Shown here piece after piece: positions 45,521 through 54,224 of a stretch of DNA of 64,000 bases. Every line of letters begins with the position of its first letter. The first letter of the stretch is position 1. The stretch comes from Polynucleobacter sp. 86C-FISCH (lineage in GTDB: Bacteria; Pseudomonadota; Gammaproteobacteria; Burkholderiales; Burkholderiaceae), in contig NZ_JACVOL010000001.1 in NCBI RefSeq assembly GCF_018882415.1, forward strand, positions 1,465,531 to 1,529,530, read 5' to 3'. The notes under the pieces are model-generated. The model saw only the letters and a program-made list of their open reading frames with translations, did not search any database and had not been told where the DNA came from. The translations under genes were made by a program, and so were the position numbers.

Positions 45521-46321
45521 TTATTTAATACCGACTGATGGCTGGGCTTTTTCCATCTGCTGAGTTAGATTATTTTTAAGTGCTACTAAATTTTTGGCTT
45601 CAATTCGAATTACGCCACCCCTTGGGCTATCAATGTCAGCAATCAAAAAGAATGACACTGAAACAACAAAAGGGAAGATCATGAAGAGGGCCGTATTCTT
45701 CTGAAAATTACGCGCACCAAATCCCACTAATAAATTTGCACAAACCGCTATGGCAGCCATTAGCGCCCAGGCGGTGTAGGGAATGCGATTCCACCAAGCG
45801 GCCTGAACATAACCTTGAGAATTTAAGACGTCGTTCATACCGGAGGCGACTAGCGCAATTGCAGGAGTGTCTTTAGTGCGAACAACAGGAAGGATTTCGT
45901 TCCAGAGAGCCATTTGCAGTTGATCTGTTTTGCTACGAATTTCCTGAATCTTTTCTGGACTCTGTTTGGAGTAAAACAGAATGCGTTGATCGATGTATTG
46001 GATCAATAGATCTTTAGTGGCGGCTGAGGCCTTAGGGGGAAGAAGGTCTGCCCGCAAGTACTCAGTTCCAATGGCGTTTGCTTCGCCTTCCTCAAAAATT
46101 TCCCGCTGGTCATGGCGATCGATAGCCATTGAGAAAGTAAAACCAATGATGAGGGCCAGCAAAGTCAATGTGGCCGTCTGAATGATGCCTAGATCTTCAG
46201 AGGTTTCGGTGTCTTTGGTGCGATAGCGACTAAGCGCTGTATGCCCAAACCATACAGCGAAAGCGAATACTACAAGCGATACGCCAAAGACAGCAAGAGG
46301 GTAGTTGAGAAGGTGAAAAAT
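45521..46321 (-). CDS. Bestrophin-like (DUF4239) membrane protein, apparent ATT start
   Basis: A 266-residue frame if read from the ATT codon directly after the lldD stop: ATT TTT CAC CTT CTC AAC..., giving (M)FHLLNYPLAVFGVSLVVFA. The next canonical start, a TTG at 46168, would remove 51 residues including the whole first membrane segment (YPLAVFGVSLVVFAFAVWFG) and leave the protein starting inside the second. No ATG, GTG, CTG or TTG exists between. The C-terminal half has two more membrane segments. Family proteins (DUF4239) carry this layout and length, but have no proven function. It is in frame with lldD. Confidence 0.7.
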   Translation of the reverse strand: MFHLLNYPLAVFGVSLVVFAFAVWFGHTALSRYRTKDTETSEDLGIIQTATLTLLALIIGFTFSMAIDRHDQREIFEEGEANAIGTEYLRADLLPPKASAATKDLLIQYIDQRILFYSKQSPEKIQEIRSKTDQLQMALWNEILPVVRTKDTPAIALVASGMNDVLNSQGYVQAAWWNRIPYTAWALMAAIAVCANLLVGFGARNFQKNTALFMIFPFVVSVSFFLIADIDSPRGGVIRIEAKNLVALKNNLTQQMEKAQPSVGIK

Positions 46322-47467
46322 TTAAAAGGTTCCTGGATACAAAATATCTTTAGTCACATTCTGAATGTCACGATGACCTGTAAATGCCATGGTGATATCG
46401 AGTTCATTGTGAATAATCTCTAAACACTTAGTTACGCCTGCTTCACCCATCGCGCCCAAGCCATACAAGAATGGGCGACCGATCATTGTGCCGCGTGCAC
46501 CCAAGGCCCAAGCTTTTAGAACATCTTGACCAGAGCGTATGCCGCCATCCATCCAGACTTCAATATCTTTGCCTACGGCATCAACAATTCCCGGCAATGC
46601 TTTGATGCTAGAAATTGCGCCATCGAGTTGACGGCCACCATGGTTAGAAACAATCAATGCATCTGCCCCGGAGTTTGCGGCTAAGCGTGCATCATCTTCA
46701 TCAAGGATGCCTTTGATGATGAGCTTTCCACCCCAGAGTTTTTTAATCCATTCAACATCACCCCAGTTGAGCCCTGGGTCAAACTGCTCTGCAGTCCAAG
46801 AGGAGAGTGAAGACATATTGCCAACACCGGTGGCGTGACCAACAATGTTGCGGAATGTTCTACGCGGCGTCATTGCCATTCCCATGCACCAGCGTGGCTT
46901 AGTCGCCATATTGATCATATTGGCAATGGTGAGCTTAGGTGGAGCAGAGAGGCCATTCTTTAAGTCTTTATGGCGTTGACCTAAGATTTGTAAATCTAGA
47001 GTGAGGACAAGTGCCGAACATTTCGCTGCCTTAGCGCGCTCAATGAGGCGCTCAATAAAGCCACGATCCTTCATCACATAAAGCTGAAACCAAAATGGCT
47101 TGGTAGTGCGTTCAGCCACATCCTCAATTGAACAGATACTCATCGTAGACAGGCAAAATGGCACGCCAAATTTCTCAGCAGCTTTAGCGGCCAAGATTTC
47201 ACCATCAGCATGCTGCATTCCAGTGAGGCCAGTAGGTGCGAGTGCAACCGGCATGGCAACTTCTTGACCAACCATGGTTGTCTTAGTCGTGCGGTTAGTC
47301 ATATTGACCGCTACACGTTGGCGCAATTTAATTTTTTGGAAGTCAGACTCATTGGCGCGATATGTGGACTCTGTCCATGATCCAGAGTCTGCATAGTCGT
47401 AGAACATCTTGGGGGTGCGTTTTTGGTGGAGGACCCGCAAGTCTTCTATGTTGGTAATGATTGCCAC
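46322..47467 (-). CDS. lldD: FMN-dependent L-lactate dehydrogenase
   Basis: Oxidises L-lactate to pyruvate and passes electrons to the quinone pool. The 381-residue alpha-hydroxy-acid dehydrogenase starts ITNIEDLRVLHQKRTPKMFYDYADSGSW and shows FMN contacts (ALAPTGLTGMQHADGE), QLYVMKDR, the catalytic base His276 in VSNHGGRQLDGA and the DGGIRSGQDVLKAWALGA phosphate loop. A related (S)-mandelate dehydrogenase is possible but the core is closer to lactate dehydrogenases. It is followed in the same frame by the bestrophin-like gene with no gap. Confidence 0.9.
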   Translation of the reverse strand: MAIITNIEDLRVLHQKRTPKMFYDYADSGSWTESTYRANESDFQKIKLRQRVAVNMTNRTTKTTMVGQEVAMPVALAPTGLTGMQHADGEILAAKAAEKFGVPFCLSTMSICSIEDVAERTTKPFWFQLYVMKDRGFIERLIERAKAAKCSALVLTLDLQILGQRHKDLKNGLSAPPKLTIANMINMATKPRWCMGMAMTPRRTFRNIVGHATGVGNMSSLSSWTAEQFDPGLNWGDVEWIKKLWGGKLIIKGILDEDDARLAANSGADALIVSNHGGRQLDGAISSIKALPGIVDAVGKDIEVWMDGGIRSGQDVLKAWALGARGTMIGRPFLYGLGAMGEAGVTKCLEIIHNELDITMAFTGHRDIQNVTKDILYPGTF

Positions 47468-47615
47468 AATAAATCCTTCTGTTTGATGCTATTTTGTTAG
47501 AGCAAAAGCTTAATTTAAGCTCTATCTTAGCAATACCGGGGGATTTGTTTCTACAATGCTAGGGTATCCCTTGTTTGGGGACGCTAAATAACCGTTCCCG
47601 CTCATAAATCTCCCT

Positions 47616-48518
47616 ATGCCCCAGCTTAATCTCGCAACTATTACCTACTTATTATTGGCTACTGCTTTATGGGCTGGTAATGCCATTGCTGGCCGCGTAT
47701 TGGTAGGGAGTATTTCTCCAATTACCTTAAGCGCAGTTCGTTGGGGGTTGGCTGCTTTGCTTCTGCTTCCATTGGGTTGGCGTGTCTTCATGCCTGGAAG
47801 TGCTTTATGGCAAAACAAAAAACGCTTTTTACTCTTGGGTTTATTTGGGGTGGGGAGCTATAACGTGCTCCTGTACCTGGCACTGCAAACTTCTACCGCC
47901 ATCAATGTCACCTTAATTGGCGCCAGCATGCCGATCTGGATGTTATTTATTGGCGCAGTGTTTTATCAAGTAAAGCCGAGCATCCTGCAAATGATTGGCG
48001 CAGTAGTGAGTTTGCTTGGCGTTGGCATTGTATTAACACGCGGTGATTTAGCAACGCTGTTGTCTATGGAAATGGTGATCGGCGATCTTTTAATTATGCT
48101 GGCCACTATCTTGTGGGCTTTTTATAGCTGGATGCTAAGTCGCCCTGGATCGAGTTCTGAGCGCCAATGGCCATGGGCTGAATTTTTAATGGCTCAAGTG
48201 ACTGTCGGTCTTTTATGGACAGGATTTTTTGATGGTTTTGAAATTGCCGCTGGTCATGCTTACATCGACTTAAATTGGTGGATGGCATCTTTAATTTTGT
48301 TTGTTGCTATTGGCCCATCTCTCATTGCTTATCGTTGCTGGGGTTTGGGCGTCAATGGAGCTGGACCTACGGTTGCTGCTTTTTTTGCGAACTTCATCCC
48401 CTTGTTTACGGCGCTATTGTCGGCCGCCATGCTGGGTGAGCCACCGCAACTATTTCATGGTTTGGCGTTTGCATTAATCGTTGCCGGGATTGCCATTTCC
48501 TCCAAAACTGGAAAGTAG
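47616..48518 (+). CDS. EamA-family (DMT) transporter
   Basis: A 300-residue protein with ten hydrophobic segments in two EamA repeats of about 140 residues each, as in YdcZ/RhaT-like exporters of the drug/metabolite superfamily. AGNAIAGRVLVGSISPITLSAVRWGLA in repeat one and FIPLFTALLSAAMLGEPPQLFHGLAFALIVAG in repeat two are typical. Substrate unknown. It is divergent from lldD over 148 bases that hold the promoters; a lactate link is not indicated. Confidence 0.88.
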   Translation: MPQLNLATITYLLLATALWAGNAIAGRVLVGSISPITLSAVRWGLAALLLLPLGWRVFMPGSALWQNKKRFLLLGLFGVGSYNVLLYLALQTSTAINVTLIGASMPIWMLFIGAVFYQVKPSILQMIGAVVSLLGVGIVLTRGDLATLLSMEMVIGDLLIMLATILWAFYSWMLSRPGSSSERQWPWAEFLMAQVTVGLLWTGFFDGFEIAAGHAYIDLNWWMASLILFVAIGPSLIAYRCWGLGVNGAGPTVAAFFANFIPLFTALLSAAMLGEPPQLFHGLAFALIVAGIAISSKTGK

Positions 48519-48634
48519 CAGGCCGAAAACGGGCAAAAAAAGGCCTTTTAAACAGGGTTTTACCCTCAAGCCCCCAAAAAAGACTTAAATCAGTATCATT
48601 TAGGGCTAATCACTGAAATCCCTAGGAAATTACT

Positions 48635-49783
48635 ATGCCAGGCTTACTTCCCAACGTTGATCCAGACGGTTTATTGGAGTTCTCGGTTGTTTATACCGAC
48701 CGCTCTTTAAATCACATGTCTGAAGAATTTAAGCGCGTGATGGTTGATATTTCAAGCGTCTTAAAAGACGCTTATAACGCTAGTTCAGCAGTGATTGTTC
48801 CCGGCAGCGGCACTTTTGGCATGGAGGCGGTTGCTCGTCAGTTTGCCAATAATGAAAAATGTTTAGTTTTGCGCAATGGTTGGTTTAGCTACCGTTGGAC
48901 ACAAATCTTTGATTTGGCGAACATCACCAAGGATGTCACGGTGATTAAAGGTCGCCAGTTAGAAGATTCCACACAAGGTGTATTTGCTCCTGCTCCGATT
49001 GAGGAAGTGGTGGCATATATTAAGAAGGAAAAGCCAGCGGTAGTGTTTGCACCGCACGTAGAAACTTCAGCCGGCATCATTCTTCCAGATGATTACCTCA
49101 AAGCAGTAGGCGAGGCAGTGCGCTCAGTAAACGGTCTATTTGTATTGGATTGCATTGCCTCTGGTGCAATGTGGGTTGATATGAAAGCTTGCAATGTGGA
49201 TGTGCTGATTACTGCACCTCAAAAGGGTTGGAGTAGCTCACCTTGTTGCGCACTGATCGCCTTGGGTGATCGTGCTCGCGAGCGTATTGATGCTACACAA
49301 AGCAGCAGCTTTTCGATGGATCTGAAAAAGTGGCTACAGATCATGGAAGCCTATGAAAAGGGTGGTCATGTTTATCACACCACCATGGCTACAGATGCTT
49401 TAAAGGTTTTGCGTAATGTGATGAAGGAAACTCAATCACTCGGCTTTGCGGCACTTAAAGACAAGCAGGTAGAGTTGGGTACAAAAGTACGCAACCTGTT
49501 GGTTTCTAAAGGCTATGACTCTGTAGCAGCCAAGGGCTTCCAGGCTCCTGGCGTAGTGGTTAGCTATACCAAGGACCCGGACATTCAGTCTGGCAAAAAG
49601 TTTATTGCCCTTGGTTTACAGACTGCAGCAGGTGTTCCTTTGCAGTGTGACGAGCGTCCAGACTTCCGTACTTTCCGTATCGGTTTGTTTGGTTTAGAAA
49701 AATTGGCTCATGTTGACCGCACTGTTGGTCATCTTGAAGCAGCGCTAGAAAAAATTACCGAGACTGAAGCACAGCCTGCGTAA
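48635..49783 (+). CDS. Class V aminotransferase (alanine-glyoxylate type)
   Basis: A 382-residue PLP enzyme. The PLP lysine is Lys197 in TAPQKGWSSSPCC, with CIASGAMWVDMKACNVD (PLP-binding Asp) about 25 residues before. The N-terminus, VVYTDRSLNHMSEEFKRVM, and VPGSGTFGMEAV are shared with serine-pyruvate/alanine-glyoxylate transaminases and 2-aminoethylphosphonate-type enzymes. FRTFRIGLFGLEKL near the end binds substrate carboxylate. Substrate pair undetermined. A good terminator closes the gene. Confidence 0.85.
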   Translation: MPGLLPNVDPDGLLEFSVVYTDRSLNHMSEEFKRVMVDISSVLKDAYNASSAVIVPGSGTFGMEAVARQFANNEKCLVLRNGWFSYRWTQIFDLANITKDVTVIKGRQLEDSTQGVFAPAPIEEVVAYIKKEKPAVVFAPHVETSAGIILPDDYLKAVGEAVRSVNGLFVLDCIASGAMWVDMKACNVDVLITAPQKGWSSSPCCALIALGDRARERIDATQSSSFSMDLKKWLQIMEAYEKGGHVYHTTMATDALKVLRNVMKETQSLGFAALKDKQVELGTKVRNLLVSKGYDSVAAKGFQAPGVVVSYTKDPDIQSGKKFIALGLQTAAGVPLQCDERPDFRTFRIGLFGLEKLAHVDRTVGHLEAALEKITETEAQPA

Positions 49784-49810
49784 AGACTTCGGGAGTTAAG
49801 TAATATAAAT

Positions 49811-49837
49811 AAAGGCCATCACATGATGGCCTTTTTT
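49811..49837 (+). terminator. Rho-independent terminator after the class V aminotransferase gene
   Basis: AAAGGCCATCA and TGATGGCCTTT give an 11-pair stem with a CA loop, followed by TTTT. Confidence 0.93.
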
Positions 49838-49862
49838 ACATTTACCGAAATCAAATTCAGAT

Positions 49863-50492
49863 TCATCTAGCAAGAGGATTAGGCGTTGCCTCGCCAATCT
49901 TGTGTAGCGTATTTTTATCTACGTGGTGGAATAACTCTGCCTGATCTTTGATTTTCATGACCGTGTCTTGTTCATAAGACCAAGTGCCATCATGATTAAT
50001 TGAAACCTGAATGCGAAACTCGACTGTCCTAAACGCGTAATCTAGGAAGGGGTTCGATGAGATGCCCGCACATCGATCATCTTCTTTGGCGAGTAACTCA
50101 AATTGCTTTGCGTCGGGCGCAGCTTTGCCAGTTGCCATCGTGATCATGCCTCGCGGTATCGAGAGGGTATGAATGATGTTGCCGGTCGCTGGCTCCCATA
50201 GCCAATACCCCACCTGATCATGATAGGTTTTTACTTGGTCGGGCTTAGTGATGTGAGTGTGATATCTCAAGCCATAAAACAATTGAGGACCATTGGTTTG
50301 GGGATCAATAGGTTGTAGTTCAATGCGCTCTACATAGGCTTGTTTCTTCGGCCCCTCGGCTTTGGGCTTCACATCTAAACCACGAATGCCTTCCCAGATG
50401 CCTGCCATGCCAGTCAAAGGTCCCAGCTGTTCTAGGGTATTTACTGAATAGCCTTGTGGTTCAGTAAAGATGTCGCTCGGAAAATCACTCAT
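49863..50492 (-). CDS. Nitrobindin-like/FABP-fold haem-binding beta-barrel protein
   Basis: A 209-residue cytoplasmic beta-barrel protein. GPLTGMAGIWEGIRGLDVKP resembles the GxWxGxG entry of nitrobindin-like barrels; FYGLRYHTHITKPDQV, QVGYWLWEPATGNIIHTLSIPRGM and FRTVEFRIQVSINHDGTWSYEQDTVMKI fit strands of the fatty-acid-binding-protein-like family. Haem is a known ligand in the group, with a C-terminal His; LHKIGEATPNP at the end could carry it. The ligand here is not certain. It is convergent with the aminotransferase terminator. Confidence 0.72.
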   Translation of the reverse strand: MSDFPSDIFTEPQGYSVNTLEQLGPLTGMAGIWEGIRGLDVKPKAEGPKKQAYVERIELQPIDPQTNGPQLFYGLRYHTHITKPDQVKTYHDQVGYWLWEPATGNIIHTLSIPRGMITMATGKAAPDAKQFELLAKEDDRCAGISSNPFLDYAFRTVEFRIQVSINHDGTWSYEQDTVMKIKDQAELFHHVDKNTLHKIGEATPNPLAR

Positions 50493-50573
50493 GTCCAGCC
50501 TTATAAAAATGAAGCATTAATCTCAATTTTTTGAGTATTATTAAATTATCCACAAACTTTCTCGGAGAATTAC

Positions 50574-50852
50574 ATGATTTCTCGTATTGCGCGCTTGAGC
50601 CTAGCTAGTCTGATTTCTGCTGCTATCGGTATTGCCCCAACTTCTGTGATGGCTGCCGACCCAGCGCCAGCGTCTGCCCCAGCTGCCGCACCTGTTGCTG
50701 CACCAGCTCCTGCACCGACTGCTGCCCCAAGCGAGAAATCTGCTGAAAAGAAAGCTAAGAAAAAAGCTAAGAAAGAAAAGAAAGCTGAGAAAAAGTCTAA
50801 AAAGAAATCCAAGAAGAAATCTAAAGCACCCGCCGACGCAGCAGCTCAGTAA
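50574..50852 (+). CDS. Small exported Ala/Pro- then Lys-rich protein
   Basis: A 92-residue protein: signal peptide ending SVMAADP (about residue 27), an Ala/Pro linker (residues 28-58), then a strongly basic tail of KKAKK/KKSKK repeats to residue 85 and PADAAAQ at the end. It has no cysteines. The tail resembles histone H1-like or lysine-rich surface tails. A large share of residues is Lys or Ala, so homology searches will be noisy. CTCGGAGAATT lies before the ATG. Function unknown; it may bind nucleic acid, LPS or peptidoglycan outside the cytoplasm. Confidence 0.7.
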   Translation: MISRIARLSLASLISAAIGIAPTSVMAADPAPASAPAAAPVAAPAPAPTAAPSEKSAEKKAKKKAKKEKKAEKKSKKKSKKKSKAPADAAAQ

Positions 50853-50863
50853 ATTGATTTCCC

Positions 50864-51841
50864 CTAATTGAGGGGTTCTGTACTATCTAAGTCATCAGAT
50901 TTTTTTGGATCTGGTGACTTTTTTGTTGGCGCATCATTGCGCACTAATAGCCACATAGCCGCAATCACTAAAGTCATTCCGCTAATTTGCGTCCAAGTGA
51001 TTGGCTCGGCCAGAATTAAATATCCCATAAAAATAGTAGATACAGGGCCGAGTATTCCCGCTTGCGCCACCAATGGTGATCCGATGCGATTGATGGCAAT
51101 CATGATGAGTAGCATCGGAATGACTGTGCAGAGGCTTGCATTCAATAGGCTATACCAATAAATCTGTGGGAGTTGCTCGAATATGGCAGTCGGATTATGA
51201 ATGGTTGATTGCAATATGCTCAAGATGGCTGAGGCTGAGCTGGCATAGACGACAAGGCGAACGCTTCCAATACGCTTGACCATCTCTCCTGCACCAATCA
51301 TGTAGGCTGCATATGAGCAGGCGCTACCAAACACTAAAAACATTCCAAGCCAGGCGCTTAGTCCTGAAGAGCTAGCATCCTGTATGAATACGATAAATAC
51401 CCCAATGTAGCCAACGATCAATGAATACCACTGCAGTTTGGAAATTGGTTTTTTTAATGCAAAGTAAGAGATAAGTAGAACAATAGTTGGTGTGAGATAG
51501 AGGACGATGCGTTCCAAACCAACCGAGATGTATTGGAGACCCAAGAAATCAATATAGCTAGATAGGAAGTAGCCCAAGAATCCCAAGAAAAATAACTTGC
51601 CACGATCAAGCCAGGTAATTGGGCTCATCGTCTTGCGACGAGATTCCCACCAGAAGATCCCCCAAAACAAGGGGAGTGCCATGAGCATGCGTAAAGCTAA
51701 GAGTGTTTCTGCGTTTGCGCCATAACCAAAAGCGAGTTTTACCAAAATCGCCTTGCCTGAGAAAAGCATAGAGCCGATCCCGGCCATCAAGATGCCATAA
51801 AGGTAACGTCGGTGATGATGTGCTGCGCTTACTGAATGCAT
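50864..51841 (-). CDS. EamA-family (DMT) transporter
   Basis: A 325-residue protein with ten membrane segments in two EamA repeats: LYGILMAGIGSMLFSGKAILVKLAFGYGANAETLLALRML begins the first and LNASLCTVIPMLLIMIAINRIGSPLVAQAGILGPVSTIFMGYLILAEPITWTQISGMTLVIAAM the second. A hydrophilic tail rich in Lys and Asp follows. It resembles uncharacterised RhaT/PecM-like exporters, and is only distantly like the other DMT gene in the window. It is 6 bases from nnrD on the same strand; the link is probably only transcriptional. Confidence 0.88.
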   Translation of the reverse strand: MHSVSAAHHHRRYLYGILMAGIGSMLFSGKAILVKLAFGYGANAETLLALRMLMALPLFWGIFWWESRRKTMSPITWLDRGKLFFLGFLGYFLSSYIDFLGLQYISVGLERIVLYLTPTIVLLISYFALKKPISKLQWYSLIVGYIGVFIVFIQDASSSGLSAWLGMFLVFGSACSYAAYMIGAGEMVKRIGSVRLVVYASSASAILSILQSTIHNPTAIFEQLPQIYWYSLLNASLCTVIPMLLIMIAINRIGSPLVAQAGILGPVSTIFMGYLILAEPITWTQISGMTLVIAAMWLLVRNDAPTKKSPDPKKSDDLDSTEPLN

Positions 51842-51847
51842 AAAGAT

Positions 51848-52732
51848 TTATAACAGTTTATTTAGTAGGGATCGCATTTCTAAAATGGTCTCGGAGGGAG
51901 TAAGGCCAATAGGGCCAACCCCTTTGGTTACCAAGCTATCTGCTGCGCTAGCGTGGAGCTCAACCGCAATCCCTGTTGCCTGCCATAAATTGATTTGATG
52001 CCGTACACCTTGGCCGGCGATGGCGGCAATACTTCCTGTCAGAACATCGCCCATGCCTCCCGTTCCCATGCCGGGATTACCTGCTAGGCATTGTGCTGGG
52101 GGATATTCTGGAGAGGCAATCAGAGTATGTTGCCCTTTGAGCACTACGATCGATTGCGTTAATTCAACAAGCTGTTGGATGGATTTCATGCGATCTGACT
52201 GCACTTTTTCGGTCGTAGACCTTAAGAGTTTTGCCGCTTCCCCTGGGTGTGGTGTAAGAACGGTAGAGTTAGGAAATTGTTGATTACGAATCTGAAGTTG
52301 CTTAAGTAACTCAGGAGATTCGCTGATGAGATTGAGGGCATCGGCATCAAGCACTAATGGGATGCTTGGGTATGCCAGAGCTGCATGCAAGCAGCAAGAT
52401 GCTAACTCCGATTTTCCGAGACCTGGGCCAATAGCAATTACATCAGGTTTGGCAGTAGCAAGGCTTGCTTGAATATCCAATGTAGCAAGACGAATCATGA
52501 GTTCGGGTTGGCTTACATCGGCACGTGCTGATGCTGGGTCAAGTATTTCTAGAATGGTCCAGCCTGCGCCTAGATGTAAGCAGGCATTACCCGCCAAAAT
52601 CAGTGCACCAGCCATGCCGGGTGCGCCGCCAATTAAAACAACTTTACCGGCATTGCCTTTATGTTCTGCAGGCTCTCGCTTGAGAAGCTTAATTAGCTTC
52701 AGGGTATCGAGTGTGGCTGGTTGAGAGTTCAT
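51848..52732 (-). CDS. nnrD: ADP-dependent NAD(P)H-hydrate dehydratase
   Basis: Repairs hydrated NAD(P)H with ADP as phosphate donor. The 294-residue protein carries only the C-terminal YjeF domain: KVVLIGGAPGMAGALILAGNA, DADALNLIS, VLTPHPGEAAKLL and the signature AGNPGMGTGGMGDVLTG with the catalytic Asp. The epimerase domain (NnrE), fused in E. coli, is missing here and must be encoded elsewhere. It is divergent from the beta-CASP nuclease gene across 64 bases that contain a 12-base perfect palindrome (AGCTCTTGAGCT). Confidence 0.93.
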   Translation of the reverse strand: MNSQPATLDTLKLIKLLKREPAEHKGNAGKVVLIGGAPGMAGALILAGNACLHLGAGWTILEILDPASARADVSQPELMIRLATLDIQASLATAKPDVIAIGPGLGKSELASCCLHAALAYPSIPLVLDADALNLISESPELLKQLQIRNQQFPNSTVLTPHPGEAAKLLRSTTEKVQSDRMKSIQQLVELTQSIVVLKGQHTLIASPEYPPAQCLAGNPGMGTGGMGDVLTGSIAAIAGQGVRHQINLWQATGIAVELHASAADSLVTKGVGPIGLTPSETILEMRSLLNKLL

Positions 52733-52796
52733 TTGATTAGTATCGCTCTGATTGCAAAGCTCTTGAGCTAATTATAGGAAAGAGTATGCTGATCAT

Positions 52797-54212
52797 ATGA
52801 AGATTCAATTTCTTGGTGCGGCGTGCGAGGTAACGGGCTCACGCCATTCGGTTGAAGTCATGCTTTCTGGGAAGCCAAGGCGTTTCATGGTTGACTACGG
52901 CATGTTCCAGGGTGGCCGCGAGGCAACTAATAAGAACCTTGAGCCTTTGCCATTCGCACCTAAAGACCTCGACTTTGTAGTGCTCACACACGCGCATATT
53001 GACCATAGTGGTTTGCTACCTCGTTTGTGCGCGCAAGGCTTTTCCGGGCTGATCTACTGCACTAGCGCTACCTTTGAGTTGTTAAAAATTCTTTTGTTGG
53101 ATAGCGCTCATTTACAGCGTGCCGATGTGGAACGGGCGGAGAGAAAGAAAAAAGCAGGTAAGTGGCACGGGGAAATGCCGGTTGCACTGTATTCAAGGGA
53201 AGAAGTTGAGATGACGCTGACCCAGTTTGAGCCTTTGGAGTATGGGCAGTCAGTGGAAATAGCGCCGGGTGTACAGCTGGAGTTTCGTAACGCTGGACAT
53301 ATTTTAGGTTCGGCTATAGCGGTCATGGATATCACTGAAGATGGGCTCGAGAAAAAACGTTGTGTGTTTTCAGGTGATATTGGTATGAAGGGTAAAGTCC
53401 TCATGCCTGATCCTGATTTAATTCAGAAGGCGGATGTTGTTGTGGTTGAGTCAACTTATGGCGATCGACTTCATCGTAGTCTCCAAGATACAGAAGACGA
53501 GTTGGTCGAGGTGATTACTTCCACAATGACTGCGCATGGCAATGTGGTGATGCCAGCTTTTGCGGTCGGACGAACTCAAGAAATACTCTTTTTGTTAATT
53601 GACTTGGTGAGAAGAGGGCGCTTACCCCATTTAAGTATCTGGGTGGACTCGCCGATGGCTACGGCAGCAACCCATCTCACTCAGCATTTTTTTGCGCAAT
53701 TAGATGGTCAGTCGCAAACAACCTTTAAGTGGTACAAAAATAATCCAGATGCAGTAGATCTTCGTTTTATTGCCGATGTAGAAGAATCTAAAGCATTGAA
53801 TAAGCTTAAGGGCGGTGCCATTATTATTTCTGCTAGTGGCATGTGTGATGCTGGCCGCATTGTTCATCACTTGGCTAGTAATTTGCCGCGCTCGCAAAAC
53901 GCAATTGTGATTACCGGCTTTCAGGCATACGGCAGTCTTGGTAGGCGCTTAGTAGATAAGGTGCAGAAAGTGCGCTTATTTGGCGAGGAGGTTCCGGTCA
54001 AGGCCTCCATTCATACAATCGGCGGTTTATCGGCTCATGCCGATCAGGCAGGGTTGCTGGATTGGTTGAGGGGATTTGAAAAGGCGCCGAGCACTGTCTT
54101 CGTAGTACATGGAGAGCCAGAGTCTTCTTCGGTGTTAGCCGAATGCATTAGGGATGGGTTGCATTGGAGCAATGTCATCATCCCTGAGCGTTTGCATACC
54201 TATCAGTGCTAG
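52797..54212 (+). CDS. MBL-fold beta-CASP RNA metallo-hydrolase
   Basis: A 471-residue metallo-beta-lactamase fold nuclease. The zinc site VLTHAHIDHSGLLPRL is at about residue 60; GHILGSA, VFSGDIGMKG and VVVESTYGDRLHR follow, and the beta-CASP insert is marked by PAFAVGRTQEILFLL; SGMCDAGRIVHHLASN and the late GGLSAHADQAGLLDWL complete the two-metal centre. This is the archaeal/bacterial CPSF-like type (without KH domains), probably an RNA endo/exonuclease. It is uncharacterised in betaproteobacteria as far as I know. Confidence 0.92.
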   Translation: MKIQFLGAACEVTGSRHSVEVMLSGKPRRFMVDYGMFQGGREATNKNLEPLPFAPKDLDFVVLTHAHIDHSGLLPRLCAQGFSGLIYCTSATFELLKILLLDSAHLQRADVERAERKKKAGKWHGEMPVALYSREEVEMTLTQFEPLEYGQSVEIAPGVQLEFRNAGHILGSAIAVMDITEDGLEKKRCVFSGDIGMKGKVLMPDPDLIQKADVVVVESTYGDRLHRSLQDTEDELVEVITSTMTAHGNVVMPAFAVGRTQEILFLLIDLVRRGRLPHLSIWVDSPMATAATHLTQHFFAQLDGQSQTTFKWYKNNPDAVDLRFIADVEESKALNKLKGGAIIISASGMCDAGRIVHHLASNLPRSQNAIVITGFQAYGSLGRRLVDKVQKVRLFGEEVPVKASIHTIGGLSAHADQAGLLDWLRGFEKAPSTVFVVHGEPESSSVLAECIRDGLHWSNVIIPERLHTYQC

Positions 54213-54224
54213 AGAGGTGCAAAT

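Noticed and set aside
50570..50812. A Phe/Ala-rich minus-strand frame opposite the Lys-rich protein gene
   Set aside because: Poly-Phe is what the complement of AAG/AAA repeats gives; the plus-strand frame has a signal peptide and a ribosome-binding site.
52758..52769. The palindrome AGCTCTTGAGCT between nnrD and the beta-CASP nuclease gene
   Set aside because: Perfect over 12 bases but short and without half-site repeats or a known regulator; expected by chance at this scale.
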